5,207 nucleotides of DNA from Bacteroidales bacterium. Its GTDB lineage: Bacteria > Bacteroidota > Bacteroidia > Bacteroidales > UBA3663. The notes beneath the pieces are model-generated. The model had not been told where the DNA came from. It worked only from the letters and a program-made list of their open reading frames with translations, and did no database searches. Positions 1 to 5,207 of the stretch are shown one piece after another; positions within the stretch are counted from its first letter, which is position 1; the number at the start of each line of letters is the position of its first letter. Where the stretch lies: positions 1 to 5,207 of the forward strand of contig SFEH01000136.1 in NCBI GenBank assembly GCA_004557315.1, given 5' to 3'. Made by a program: the position numbers and the translations under genes.

Positions 1-102
1 CTTTCTACTCTCCCGCGTTAGCAGTACCATCGACGTTACAAGGTTTAACTTCTCTGTTCGGAATGGTAAGAGGTGGAGCCCTTGTGCTATAACCGCCTTA
101 TC
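1..102 (-). rRNA. rrf: 5S ribosomal RNA, 3' end cut by the window edge
   Basis: Read on the minus strand, this is a recognisable bacterial 5S rRNA, the small RNA of the large ribosomal subunit. Visible landmarks are GGCGGTTATAGCA near the 5' end, the universally conserved block CCATTCCGAACAGAGAAGTTAA, split here as CCATTCCGAAC plus AGAGAAGTTAA, and CGATGGTACTGC followed by GGGAGAGTAG. Helix II closes as CAAGG with CCTTG. About ten bases that would complete helix I at the 3' end lie beyond position 1. The 5' boundary is estimated from E. coli and could be off by a few bases. The DNA upstream of the gene (positions above 103) is AT-rich and carries a promoter, not the 3' end of a 23S gene, so this copy is not in the usual 16S-23S-5S order. 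Confidence 0.93.
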
Positions 103-173
103 GTAAGAACTTTCTTGGTTGCTCAAGCCTTGACTTGATTGCCTTAAAAGTTGTTCTTTTCTGTTTTAGCGAT

Positions 174-206
174 GCAAAGATAGAGCTTATTTCCCACTCC
201 TGCAAA
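174..206 (-). promoter_or_regulatory. Bacteroidota-type promoter for the 5S rRNA gene
   Basis: On the minus strand, TTTG (203-206) is followed by a 20-base spacer and TATCTTTGC (174-182). This fits the Bacteroidota housekeeping promoter (-33 TTTG, -7 TAnnTTTGC). Transcription should begin within about 10 bases downstream, near 163-170, giving a leader of roughly 60-65 bases before the mature 5S RNA. The leader contains a possible small hairpin at 123-138 (TCAAG/CTTGA). The element closely resembles the tRNA-Gln promoter at 735-767. Confidence 0.75.
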
Positions 207-492
207 TCTTTTGACCAAAAAATTGCACACAAGCTCAAAATTGCGCCAAAATAGCTTATTTTTGCTCACCACGTATGGCAATATACTATATTCAATCCAT
301 TTACAGACCTATCTTGGCTATGGGGATTTATCAGAGGTTTGATGTCAGCTCGTAATATACATCCAACATGATTGTATCTATTGACCAATTATAAAACATT
401 ATGCGAAAAGGATATTAAACTAGCTTAAAAAAGGTCTGTTTGGAGGTTTTCTCGAACTATTCTGGTTAATTCAGTTGTGATGCGATTAAATG
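207..492. other. AT-rich intergenic stretch with no recognised gene
   Basis: This lies between the 5S promoter and the hairpin that ends the tRNA-Gln transcript. I see no reading frame of useful length, no tRNA or rRNA signature, and no sequence matching the 3' end of 23S rRNA. A plus-strand TATTTTTGC at 257-265 matches the -7 consensus, but no TTTG sits at the right distance upstream and nothing codable follows. The part next to the 5S promoter (about 207-265) is rich in A and T runs and could act as an UP-like region; that is only inference. Confidence 0.6.
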
Positions 493-540
493 CAACAGAG
501 AGGTGAAACAGATTTTTTACTCTATTTCACCTCTCTGTTG
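493..540 (-). terminator. Long perfect hairpin ending the tRNA-Gln transcript
   Basis: The arms CAACAGAGAGGTGAAA (493-508) and TTTCACCTCTCTGTTG (525-540) are perfect reverse complements, 16 bp, separated by 16 bases. Beyond one C/A mismatch, 510-512 and 521-523 can pair as well, leaving an 8-base loop. In minus-strand RNA the first arm starts inside the tRNA-Gln(CTG) gene: it uses the discriminator base and the last two acceptor-stem bases. After the stem the RNA reads GCATTTAATC, so the U-tract is weak. Position and strength suggest a terminator or a 3' processing signal; the poor U-tract leaves the mechanism open. Confidence 0.7.
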
Positions 541-608
541 CCGTACCAGGACTCGAACCCAGACTAAGAGAACCAGAATCTCGCGTGCTACCATTACACC
601 ATACGGCA
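538..608 (-). tRNA. tRNA-Gln (anticodon CTG)
   Basis: The 71-base cloverleaf folds well on the minus strand. The acceptor stem is TGCCGTA with TACGGCA, the D stem GTGT with GCAC around a loop with GG, and the T arm CTGGG/CCTGG around TTCGAGT. The anticodon CTG is at 574-576, in a loop with T33 before it, and reads CAG glutamine codons. The discriminator base is A, and no CCA is encoded after it, so CCA must be added by the nucleotidyltransferase. Base pair 27-43 is a C/U mismatch, leaving four good pairs in the anticodon stem. It is the second gene of a two-tRNA transcript, 16 bases after tRNA-Gln(TTG). Confidence 0.95.
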
Positions 609-624
609 GAAAAAAAACGGTTTG

Positions 625-695
625 TTGCCCCACCGAGACTCGAACTCAGTCAAACAGAACCAAAATCTGGTGTGCTACCATTACACCATGGGGCA
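625..695 (-). tRNA. tRNA-Gln (anticodon TTG)
   Basis: The 71-base cloverleaf on the minus strand has acceptor stem TGCCCCA with TGGGGCA, D stem GTGT/GCAC, a T loop TTCGAGT, discriminator A and no encoded CCA. The anticodon TTG is at 661-663; it decodes CAA and, through wobble or modification, CAG. The D arm and much of the anticodon loop are identical to the downstream CTG tRNA, and the same C/U mismatch occurs at 27-43, so the pair probably arose by tandem duplication. It is the first tRNA of the transcript started at the promoter at 735-767. Confidence 0.95.
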
Positions 696-702
696 ATCAG
701 CC

Positions 703-720
703 AATCAGACTCGTCTGATT
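703..720 (-). repeat. Short perfect inverted repeat in the tRNA leader
   Basis: AATCAGAC (703-710) and GTCTGATT (713-720) are exact reverse complements separated by two bases, forming a 7-bp stem with a 4-base loop. It lies between the promoter and the 5' end of tRNA-Gln(TTG), 7 bases from the mature tRNA. It could help 5' processing or limit read-through from the phosphate transporter gene upstream. No U-tract follows on the minus strand, so it is not a standard terminator. Confidence 0.5.
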
Positions 721-734
721 ATTGTTTTGCGAGC

Positions 735-767
735 GCAAAGATAAAGCTATTTTTCGAATTATCCAAA
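735..767 (-). promoter_or_regulatory. Bacteroidota-type promoter for the tRNA-Gln pair
   Basis: On the minus strand, TTTG (764-767), a 20-base spacer and TATCTTTGC (735-743) match the Bacteroidota -33/-7 promoter. The predicted start is near 724-731, about 30-35 bases before the first tRNA. Spacer length and -7 element are the same as for the 5S promoter, and AGCT precedes the -7 element by one base in both. It sits between the stop codon of the phosphate transporter (793) and the tRNAs, so the tRNAs need not depend on that gene. Confidence 0.8.
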
Positions 768-792
768 TAATTAGCAGAAAAAACTTAAAATA

Positions 793-2490
793 TCAGTCAA
801 TTTCAATCGGTTCTGCATTTTGTTCTGCTAATGCTTCAAGAACATTGACTATATAATCGCACACATTTTCGCAGCCGCTGATGATCTCCATGTAGAGGAC
901 TCCACTCTGGAAAGAGTAGTATCCAGCCTGTATATTGCCAATATTCTGGTCGCGATATAAGTTGCGGAGATTGTTGACAAGGTCTTCCTGATTGTAGATG
1001 CGGTACATATCGGCCTGTGTCAGTTCTCGCTTCTGAATCAGCTGCACCATCTGCGACATTGCTTCCTTGGTGAGTTCGAGCATTCGGTCGATATTGTTGT
1101 TCTGCATCTTGATGAAGACCACGCCAGCCTCCTTTGAACGCACCACTGCCCTTGCAATGTTGTAACAGCTGTCGCCGATACTTTCGAGTTCATCGACCAC
1201 CTTATAGAGCGACAATACTCGCGATGCCATGTGCTCGGAAAGCGAAGAACGATCGACCGAATTGAGGTAGCGGACTATCTCCAGCTCAAGGCGATCGGTA
1301 ATCTTCTCGTATTTCTCGATGCGGCTGAAGGCATGGGCAAAGGCATCGCTTGTGTGGGACATGTGGACAAACTCGTCGGTGAGCTGCAACATGCGCATGC
1401 ACCGTTCGCCAAAGAGAACTGCTTCTTTACGCGCTTCTTCGACTGAAAGTTCGGATGTAGAAAGAATGCCTCCGTGAATGAAACTGAGATGAACCTCCTC
1501 GTCATCTTCGCTATTGACGGGGATGAGTTTCTGAAGCAGGCCATCAATCTGGCGGACAAAGCCAATGAGGAGGAATGAAGTCAGCAGATTGAACAATGTG
1601 TGATATGCTGCAATGCCCAATGCGAGGGATGCAGGAGTGGTGATACTGCCGACCAGTCCCAATATCATATCGGCTACAGGATACAGAAGAGCCAATGCCC
1701 AAACCATGCCAAACAGATTGAAGAACAGATGGGCATACGAAGCTCGGCGAGCCGTGACATTGGCCTTGTCAGAACCGAATATCGGAGTGAGGGTTGTGCC
1801 TACGTTATCGCCAATCACGAGAGCTGCAGCCATATAGAAGGAGATCCAGCCCGAAGCGCACAATGCCATAGACAGGATGATCGTTGCTGCAGACGACTGC
1901 AGCAGAATGGTGAACAATATTCCAATGACGACAAACAGCAATACAGAGCCGAACGACCAGCCTGACAGAAACTCAAACTGAGAATAGAGCGACGAATAGT
2001 CAGATGGCAAAGGCATGTGCTCGATGAAAAGCGTAAAGCCAAGTATCATGAGGGCTATGCCAATGAGCGTCTCGCCTACGGGTTTGCGTCGGACATTACT
2101 GAAGAAATAGAAAGGCATGCCGAAGAGGATCAAAGGAACAGCAAGATAGCCTACTGGCATAGAGTAGCCGAAGAGAGCTACTACCCATGCAGTTATCGTC
2201 GTGCCCACATTTGCGCCCATGATAAGCGCTATGGACTGCGATATGGTCAGCATGCCTGTGCTGACGAAGCCGACAGCCATCATGATTGCTGCCGACGACG
2301 ACTGTATGAGCATGGTGACCCAATCACCAAACCAGAAGCCTGCGATACGATGCTTCGACAATGTGCGCAAAGACGCTCGTATCTGTGCTCCGAACAATTT
2401 GAGGATGCCCTCACTCATCACAGTCATTCCGTAGATGCAGAGAGAGAGTCCTCCAAGCAAGGTCAAAATATCTAATATGGCATGTCCCAT
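793..2490 (-). CDS. Na+/phosphate cotransporter family protein with C-terminal PhoU-like domain
   Basis: The 565-residue product is a polytopic inner-membrane protein of the Na/Pi-cotransporter II-related family, which moves phosphate across the membrane; bacterial members such as E. coli YjbB have been linked to phosphate export. Two inverted repeats carry the family signatures: QSSSA (63-67) with GANVGTT (92-98), and QSSAA (198-202) with GDNVGTT (227-233). Hydrophobic segments fill residues 5-320. From about 350 to 555 follows a charged helical PhoU-like domain with the metal-site type motif DELESIGD (433-440), which probably senses or regulates phosphate flux. The length is normal for this fusion. 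The ATG at 2490 gives a full first membrane helix and has no Shine-Dalgarno sequence, as is usual in Bacteroidota. It stands alone, divergent from the kinase gene. The direction of transport and coupling ion are inferred from the family, not shown. Confidence 0.93.
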   Translation of the reverse strand: MGHAILDILTLLGGLSLCIYGMTVMSEGILKLFGAQIRASLRTLSKHRIAGFWFGDWVTMLIQSSSAAIMMAVGFVSTGMLTISQSIALIMGANVGTTITAWVVALFGYSMPVGYLAVPLILFGMPFYFFSNVRRKPVGETLIGIALMILGFTLFIEHMPLPSDYSSLYSQFEFLSGWSFGSVLLFVVIGILFTILLQSSAATIILSMALCASGWISFYMAAALVIGDNVGTTLTPIFGSDKANVTARRASYAHLFFNLFGMVWALALLYPVADMILGLVGSITTPASLALGIAAYHTLFNLLTSFLLIGFVRQIDGLLQKLIPVNSEDDEEVHLSFIHGGILSTSELSVEEARKEAVLFGERCMRMLQLTDEFVHMSHTSDAFAHAFSRIEKYEKITDRLELEIVRYLNSVDRSSLSEHMASRVLSLYKVVDELESIGDSCYNIARAVVRSKEAGVVFIKMQNNNIDRMLELTKEAMSQMVQLIQKRELTQADMYRIYNQEDLVNNLRNLYRDQNIGNIQAGYYSFQSGVLYMEIISGCENVCDYIVNVLEALAEQNAEPIEID

Positions 2491-2514
2491 GAGCTATTAC
2501 TTTTCTTATATGTT

Positions 2515-2523
2515 GCAAATTTA
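2515..2523 (-). promoter_or_regulatory. Probable -7 element for the phosphate transporter
   Basis: TAAATTTGC on the minus strand matches TAnnTTTGC and ends 24 bases before the start codon. The expected -33 position (about 2544-2547) reads GGTC, not TTTG, so the promoter is only half matched and may be weak or activator-dependent. Confidence 0.5.
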
Positions 2524-2619
2524 ATGAAAATCTATTAACTATAGACCTCTTTTTCCCATTTTTTACATAATAGAACTTAAAAAACGATTGATTATTATTC
2601 AAGTTAGGGAAAAAGTGCC

Positions 2620-2627
2620 TATCTTTG
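2620..2627 (+). promoter_or_regulatory. Probable -7 element for the nucleoside kinase
   Basis: TATCTTTG on the plus strand matches the Bacteroidota -7 consensus and ends 21 bases before the ATG at 2649. No TTTG is found 19-21 bases upstream; an AT-rich TTATTATTC lies there instead. The element covers the TTG at 2625, which would otherwise be a possible start codon eight codons further upstream, so it argues for the ATG start and for a short leader of about 15 bases. Confidence 0.6.
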
Positions 2628-2648
2628 AACTCCAAAAAAACGATTATC

Positions 2649-3638
2649 ATGAATACTAAGAAAAAACACTTCTTGGCAGAAGCTTCGAATAACGTCTTTC
2701 GACTCCGCAGGACTGCTGCCAATCTTAACAAGATAATAGAGTCAGGTCATATTGGTGACCTGATAAGGGTGACCGAGGCATTGCAGGAAAAACAATTGGC
2801 AAGAATCGCAGAAGACATCTCTTCGCGGCCTTTTGTCAGAGTCGTGCTGCTTGCTGGTCCTTCGTCAAGCGGAAAGACCTCGACATCAAAGCGTCTTGCC
2901 GTCCAGCTTATGACCAATATGAAATTGCCTGTCGCCCTGTCGATGGATAACTGGTTTGTCAATCGTGAAGACACTCCTCTTGACGAATTCGGAGAGAAAG
3001 ATTTTGAGTCTATCCATGCTGTCGATCTTCCACTTTTCAACAAGGATATTCAGGATCTGATAGCGGGCAAAAAGATTGACCTTCCCACATATAATTTCCA
3101 GACAGGAAAGAGAGAGTACAGGGGAGAGACGCTTCAGCTGAATCCTGATGCCATCCTGATCATTGAGGGTATTCATGCTCTCAATCCTATCCTGACTGAA
3201 AGGTTGCCTGAAGACTACAAATACCGAATCTTTGCATCGCCTATCAGTCAGATTGCACTCAACGATACAGAGTTTATCTCGACTACCGAGAACCGACTGT
3301 TGCGTCGAATCACCCGCGACAGTCAGACTCGCAACAAGACGGCACAGCAAACCATCGAAAGCTGGCCTTCGGTACGCCGTGGAGAAGAAAAATGGATCCT
3401 GCCTTTCCGAGGCAATGCCGATGCCATCTTCGATACTGCCATGATATACGAACTGGCTGCAATCAAGGTGAAGGCTGAAGCTCTGTTGATGGAAGTTCCA
3501 GAGTCGTCATCTGTCTATGACGAAGCCCAGAGGTTGCTTGGCTATCTCAAGCACTTCATGGCAATCACCGATGACGAGATTCCTCGCACATCCCTGCTTC
3601 GCGAGTTCATTGGAGGTTCGGTCTTTGATGTCGGATGA
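2649..3638 (+). CDS. Compact P-loop nucleoside kinase (uridine kinase-like)
   Basis: The 329-residue cytoplasmic enzyme belongs to the phosphoribulokinase/uridine kinase family, which transfers phosphate from ATP to a nucleoside, typically uridine or cytidine, in pyrimidine salvage. Visible motifs are the Walker A loop GPSSSGKT (70-77), the substrate-side SMDNWF (98-103), FVNREDTPLDE (103-113), the YNFQTGKRE stretch (148-156), IIEGIHALNP (171-180), an arginine-rich lid NRLLRRITRD (215-224), WPSVRRGEEKWI (239-250), and the C-terminal SLLREFIGG (315-323). Most Bacteroidales homologues are about 550 residues and carry an N-terminal TGS/tRNA-synthetase-like extension. Here only about 65 residues precede the P-loop, and these match the linker of the long form. 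The start was set at ATG 2649 because the upstream TTG at 2625 falls within the promoter. The gene ends in the terminator at 3688-3725. The exact substrate is not known, and DNW in place of the usual DDY may affect it. Confidence 0.9.
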   Translation: MNTKKKHFLAEASNNVFRLRRTAANLNKIIESGHIGDLIRVTEALQEKQLARIAEDISSRPFVRVVLLAGPSSSGKTSTSKRLAVQLMTNMKLPVALSMDNWFVNREDTPLDEFGEKDFESIHAVDLPLFNKDIQDLIAGKKIDLPTYNFQTGKREYRGETLQLNPDAILIIEGIHALNPILTERLPEDYKYRIFASPISQIALNDTEFISTTENRLLRRITRDSQTRNKTAQQTIESWPSVRRGEEKWILPFRGNADAIFDTAMIYELAAIKVKAEALLMEVPESSSVYDEAQRLLGYLKHFMAITDDEIPRTSLLREFIGGSVFDVG

Positions 3639-3687
3639 CGATGGCTGGGCATGGGCAAATGAAGAATTGCCGATAGCGACAAACGAG

Positions 3688-3725
3688 AAAAAAAGACGCA
3701 GCTTCGATTGGCTGCGTCTTTTTTT
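3688..3725. terminator. Bidirectional intrinsic terminator between convergent genes
   Basis: The stem GACGCAGC (3695-3702) pairs perfectly with GCTGCGTC (3711-3718) around an 8-base loop. Seven A residues (3688-3694) flank it on the left and seven T residues (3719-3725) on the right, so the signal is symmetric. It ends the kinase transcript on the plus strand, 50 bases after the stop codon, and the OmpA lipoprotein transcript on the minus strand, 24 bases after its stop codon. Confidence 0.95.
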
Positions 3726-3748
3726 ATTGCACATTATTGATGATGGCA

Positions 3749-4438
3749 TTACTGGGCATTGGCATACTGCTGAACCATTGCTTCTGTAGCGAGGACATAA
3801 ACCTCGACACGACGATTGGCAGCATCAGCTGCATTTCCTGTGATAGGCTCGCTTGAAGCCAATCCCATCTCGACAATTCGAGTGTTGCTTACGCCATTGG
3901 CACGGAGAATATCGCCTACAGCCTTAGCTCGTTTCTCAGAAAGAGGCTGGTTGATGCGGTCGCCACCTGATGAATCAGTATGGCCCTTGATCTGAATCTC
4001 AGTGTTGATGAGGTCGGCAGTATTGATGTTAGTGGCGAACTTCTTGACAGCCGACTGAGCTGCAGACTTCAGAGTATAGCCATTCTTGGGGAATGTCATA
4101 TCGGCGTCGAAAGTCACCTTGATTGCTGTTAAGCCATGTGCATCGGTGATAGTCTCTACCTGTGCCTGATTTGCAAGTTCCTGTGCAAGCTTCTCCTGCT
4201 TGTTCTGCATTGCCTTGCCGATGGCTGCACCAGTGCCTGCGCCTACTGCTGTTCCGATAGCGGCACCGATGGCTGCTCCTTTTCCATTATGGCCAATGAG
4301 AGCGCCAAGGGCTGCACCAAGGGCTGCACCACCACCTGTTCCGATGAGGGCTCCCTTGCCTGTTGTTGACATTGAGCTACATGCAGACATCATAAGAAGT
4401 GTCGCTGCTGTTAGGATTGATAAAACTACTTTTTTCAT
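3749..4438 (-). CDS. Glycine-zipper lipoprotein with C-terminal OmpA-like domain
   Basis: The 229-residue product is predicted to be a lipoprotein that links an envelope membrane to peptidoglycan. The N-terminus is a lipoprotein signal: KK, a hydrophobic core (residues 4-17), and lipobox MSAC with the lipidated cysteine at 20. A glycine-zipper region (about 27-75) repeats G/A at short intervals (GTGGGAALGAALGALIG, GAAIGAAIGTAVGAG) and could insert in or associate with a membrane. A short charged helix (76-92) leads to the OmpA-like domain (about 100-217). In it GHTD (152-155) and LSEKRA (166-171) contain the Asp and Arg expected to bind diaminopimelate in peptidoglycan, followed by NRRVEV (208-213). 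The architecture resembles the YiaD-type OmpA lipoproteins. It lies 59 bp downstream of the endonuclease gene on the same strand. I see no clear -7 box in that gap, so co-transcription is possible. Confidence 0.92.
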   Translation of the reverse strand: MKKVVLSILTAATLLMMSACSSMSTTGKGALIGTGGGAALGAALGALIGHNGKGAAIGAAIGTAVGAGTGAAIGKAMQNKQEKLAQELANQAQVETITDAHGLTAIKVTFDADMTFPKNGYTLKSAAQSAVKKFATNINTADLINTEIQIKGHTDSSGGDRINQPLSEKRAKAVGDILRANGVSNTRIVEMGLASSEPITGNAADAANRRVEVYVLATEAMVQQYANAQ

Positions 4439-4497
4439 AATAGATAGCTTAGTTAATTATTGTTAGTGCTATGAGACTGAATGCTTTTGCCTTGTGA

Positions 4498-5207
4498 TTA
4501 CAATCCCCATACGGATGGATCACATGCAGATTCAACCTTATTCTCTATGTTATCGGGCAAGTTATAGAAGAAGTCGATGCCTGTCTTTGCCTCGAGCTCG
4601 TCGATTGAAAGGCAATATTCCTTCATCTTATCCTTTGGCACATCACTGCCATACTTGTAGCCATACGCTTTATGTTCCATATAGAAGCCCATCGCCTTGT
4701 AATTGCCGTTTCGACTACAGAGCAATGCCATAAAATAGTATTTTGGTATAGTGACCTTTGCGCCATTCGAACGCTCAATGTAACCGATAGTCTGACCATC
4801 GGCAATGGTTCCGCCCTTCGCTACATACAAAGTATCGGCGAAGATCGTGCTCTGACTCAGATTCTGAACGTGAATCTCAAAGGCGTTCCAGAAACCTTTA
4901 TTGAAGTCAGATATCTGTGGCGACATATTCGACATATAGAAAGTCTTCTCATTAGAAGCAACACTATACAAGCGATCTGCAGATGCACACATATGTCCGC
5001 GATCAAACGACAAGTCATTGTGAGCTTCACCATTAAGATCCTTGTAAGTCTTACCGAATCCCCACTCTCCAATCTTATGACTCTCAGATAGCGTTGGGTC
5101 ATCGATAAACGGATCATCTTGTCGCTTGGTGTTCTTCTGTTTTGTAAGAGCATCGAAACGGAATGCAACCCAGCGACTATGGAACTTCGACGGATTGTAT
5201 TCAAGGC
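4498..5207 (-). CDS. DNA/RNA non-specific endonuclease (NUC1/EndoG family), 5' end missing
   Basis: The frame stays open from the stop codon at 4498-4500 to the right edge, giving 235 visible residues; the N-terminus lies outside the window. The first possible in-window start, a TTG at 5013, falls inside the catalytic domain (the L of LSFDRGH), so it is not the real start. The protein is a beta-beta-alpha metal nuclease that cleaves DNA and RNA without sequence specificity. The active-site motif DRGHM is at visible residues 68-72, with the general-base His codon at 4993-4995. FNKGFWNAFE (101-110) aligns with the Serratia nuclease stretch holding the Mg2+-binding Asn119 (here N102) and Glu127 (here E110). 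SNMSPQ (92-97), PKYYFMALLC, TGIDFFYNLPD and a near-terminal Trp also fit the Bacteroidales members. These are often exported, but a signal peptide cannot be checked here. Confidence 0.93.
   Translation of the reverse strand, partial: LEYNPSKFHSRWVAFRFDALTKQKNTKRQDDPFIDDPTLSESHKIGEWGFGKTYKDLNGEAHNDLSFDRGHMCASADRLYSVASNEKTFYMSNMSPQISDFNKGFWNAFEIHVQNLSQSTIFADTLYVAKGGTIADGQTIGYIERSNGAKVTIPKYYFMALLCSRNGNYKAMGFYMEHKAYGYKYGSDVPKDKMKEYCLSIDELEAKTGIDFFYNLPDNIENKVESACDPSVWGL

Noticed and set aside
257..265. Plus-strand TATTTTTGC as a promoter
   Set aside because: It matches the -7 consensus, but there is no -33 TTTG at the right distance and no gene downstream on that strand.
302..440. ACAGACCT near 302 and AGGTCTGT near 432 as an inverted repeat bounding a mobile element
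   Set aside because: The match is only about 8 bases in AT-rich DNA, no target duplication is visible, and no transposase lies between. This is expected by chance.
503..770. Two small plus-strand reading frames (71 and 61 codons)
   Set aside because: They run through the two tRNA-Gln genes and the tRNA promoter on the opposite strand and have no family resemblance, so they are chance frames.
2017..2475. A 152-codon plus-strand frame opposite the phosphate transporter
   Set aside because: It is antisense to conserved transporter motifs, its composition is odd (many Cys, His and Arg), and no promoter is seen. It is a shadow of the real gene.
2886..3350. A 154-codon minus-strand frame opposite the kinase
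   Set aside because: It lies entirely over the conserved kinase core and resembles no known protein; a shadow frame.
3749..4438. Glycine-rich repeats as a low-complexity or phase-variable tract
   Set aside because: The repeats are at protein level with varied codons, and there is no DNA simple-sequence repeat that could slip. The pattern fits an ordinary glycine-zipper segment.
4498..5013. Endonuclease taken as a complete 171-residue gene starting at TTG 5013
   Set aside because: The frame continues without a stop to the window edge, and the residues upstream (LEYNPSKFHSRWVAFRF and on) match the family. The TTG is an internal Leu just before DRGHM.
1..5207. CRISPR array, insertion sequence, phage genes or defence island
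   Set aside because: I see no regularly spaced repeats, transposase, integrase, attachment site or defence gene. The lone nuclease is of the non-specific NUC1 type with no partner gene in view.

Overview
This window looks like a piece of a Bacteroidota chromosome, most likely order Bacteroidales and perhaps a Prevotella-like genus. The main signs are several promoter boxes of the Bacteroidota type (-7 element TAnnTTTG(C), with a -33 TTTG in the best cases), start codons with no Shine-Dalgarno sequence, tRNA genes without an encoded CCA, and protein families typical of that group. I infer the genus level only loosely.

Layout from left to right. (1) Positions 1 to about 102 hold a 5S rRNA gene on the minus strand, cut by the left edge at its 3' end. 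It has its own promoter at 174-206, and no 23S rRNA lies upstream of it. (2) An AT-rich stretch of roughly 290 bp has no recognisable gene. (3) Two tandem minus-strand tRNA-Gln genes (anticodons TTG, then CTG) have a promoter at 735-767 and end in a long perfect hairpin at 493-540. (4) A minus-strand Na+/phosphate cotransporter with a C-terminal PhoU-like domain spans 793-2490. (5) A 158 bp divergent intergenic region leads to a plus-strand P-loop nucleoside (uridine-type) kinase at 2649-3638. This is a short form without the N-terminal extension found in most Bacteroidales homologues. (6) A symmetric, bidirectional terminator at 3688-3725 serves both the kinase and the convergent gene. (7) A minus-strand lipoprotein with a glycine-zipper segment and an OmpA-like peptidoglycan-binding domain spans 3749-4438. 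(8) A minus-strand DNA/RNA non-specific endonuclease (NUC1/EndoG family) runs off the right edge, so its N-terminus is missing.

The genes are mostly unlinked housekeeping or envelope functions: stable RNAs, phosphate transport, nucleoside salvage, envelope anchoring and a nuclease. The only plausible operon is endonuclease then OmpA lipoprotein, 59 bp apart on the same strand. I found no convincing new multi-gene system. The points most worth checking are the detached 5S gene with its own promoter, the close match between the 5S and tRNA-Gln promoters, the hairpin that overlaps the end of a tRNA, and the compact kinase.
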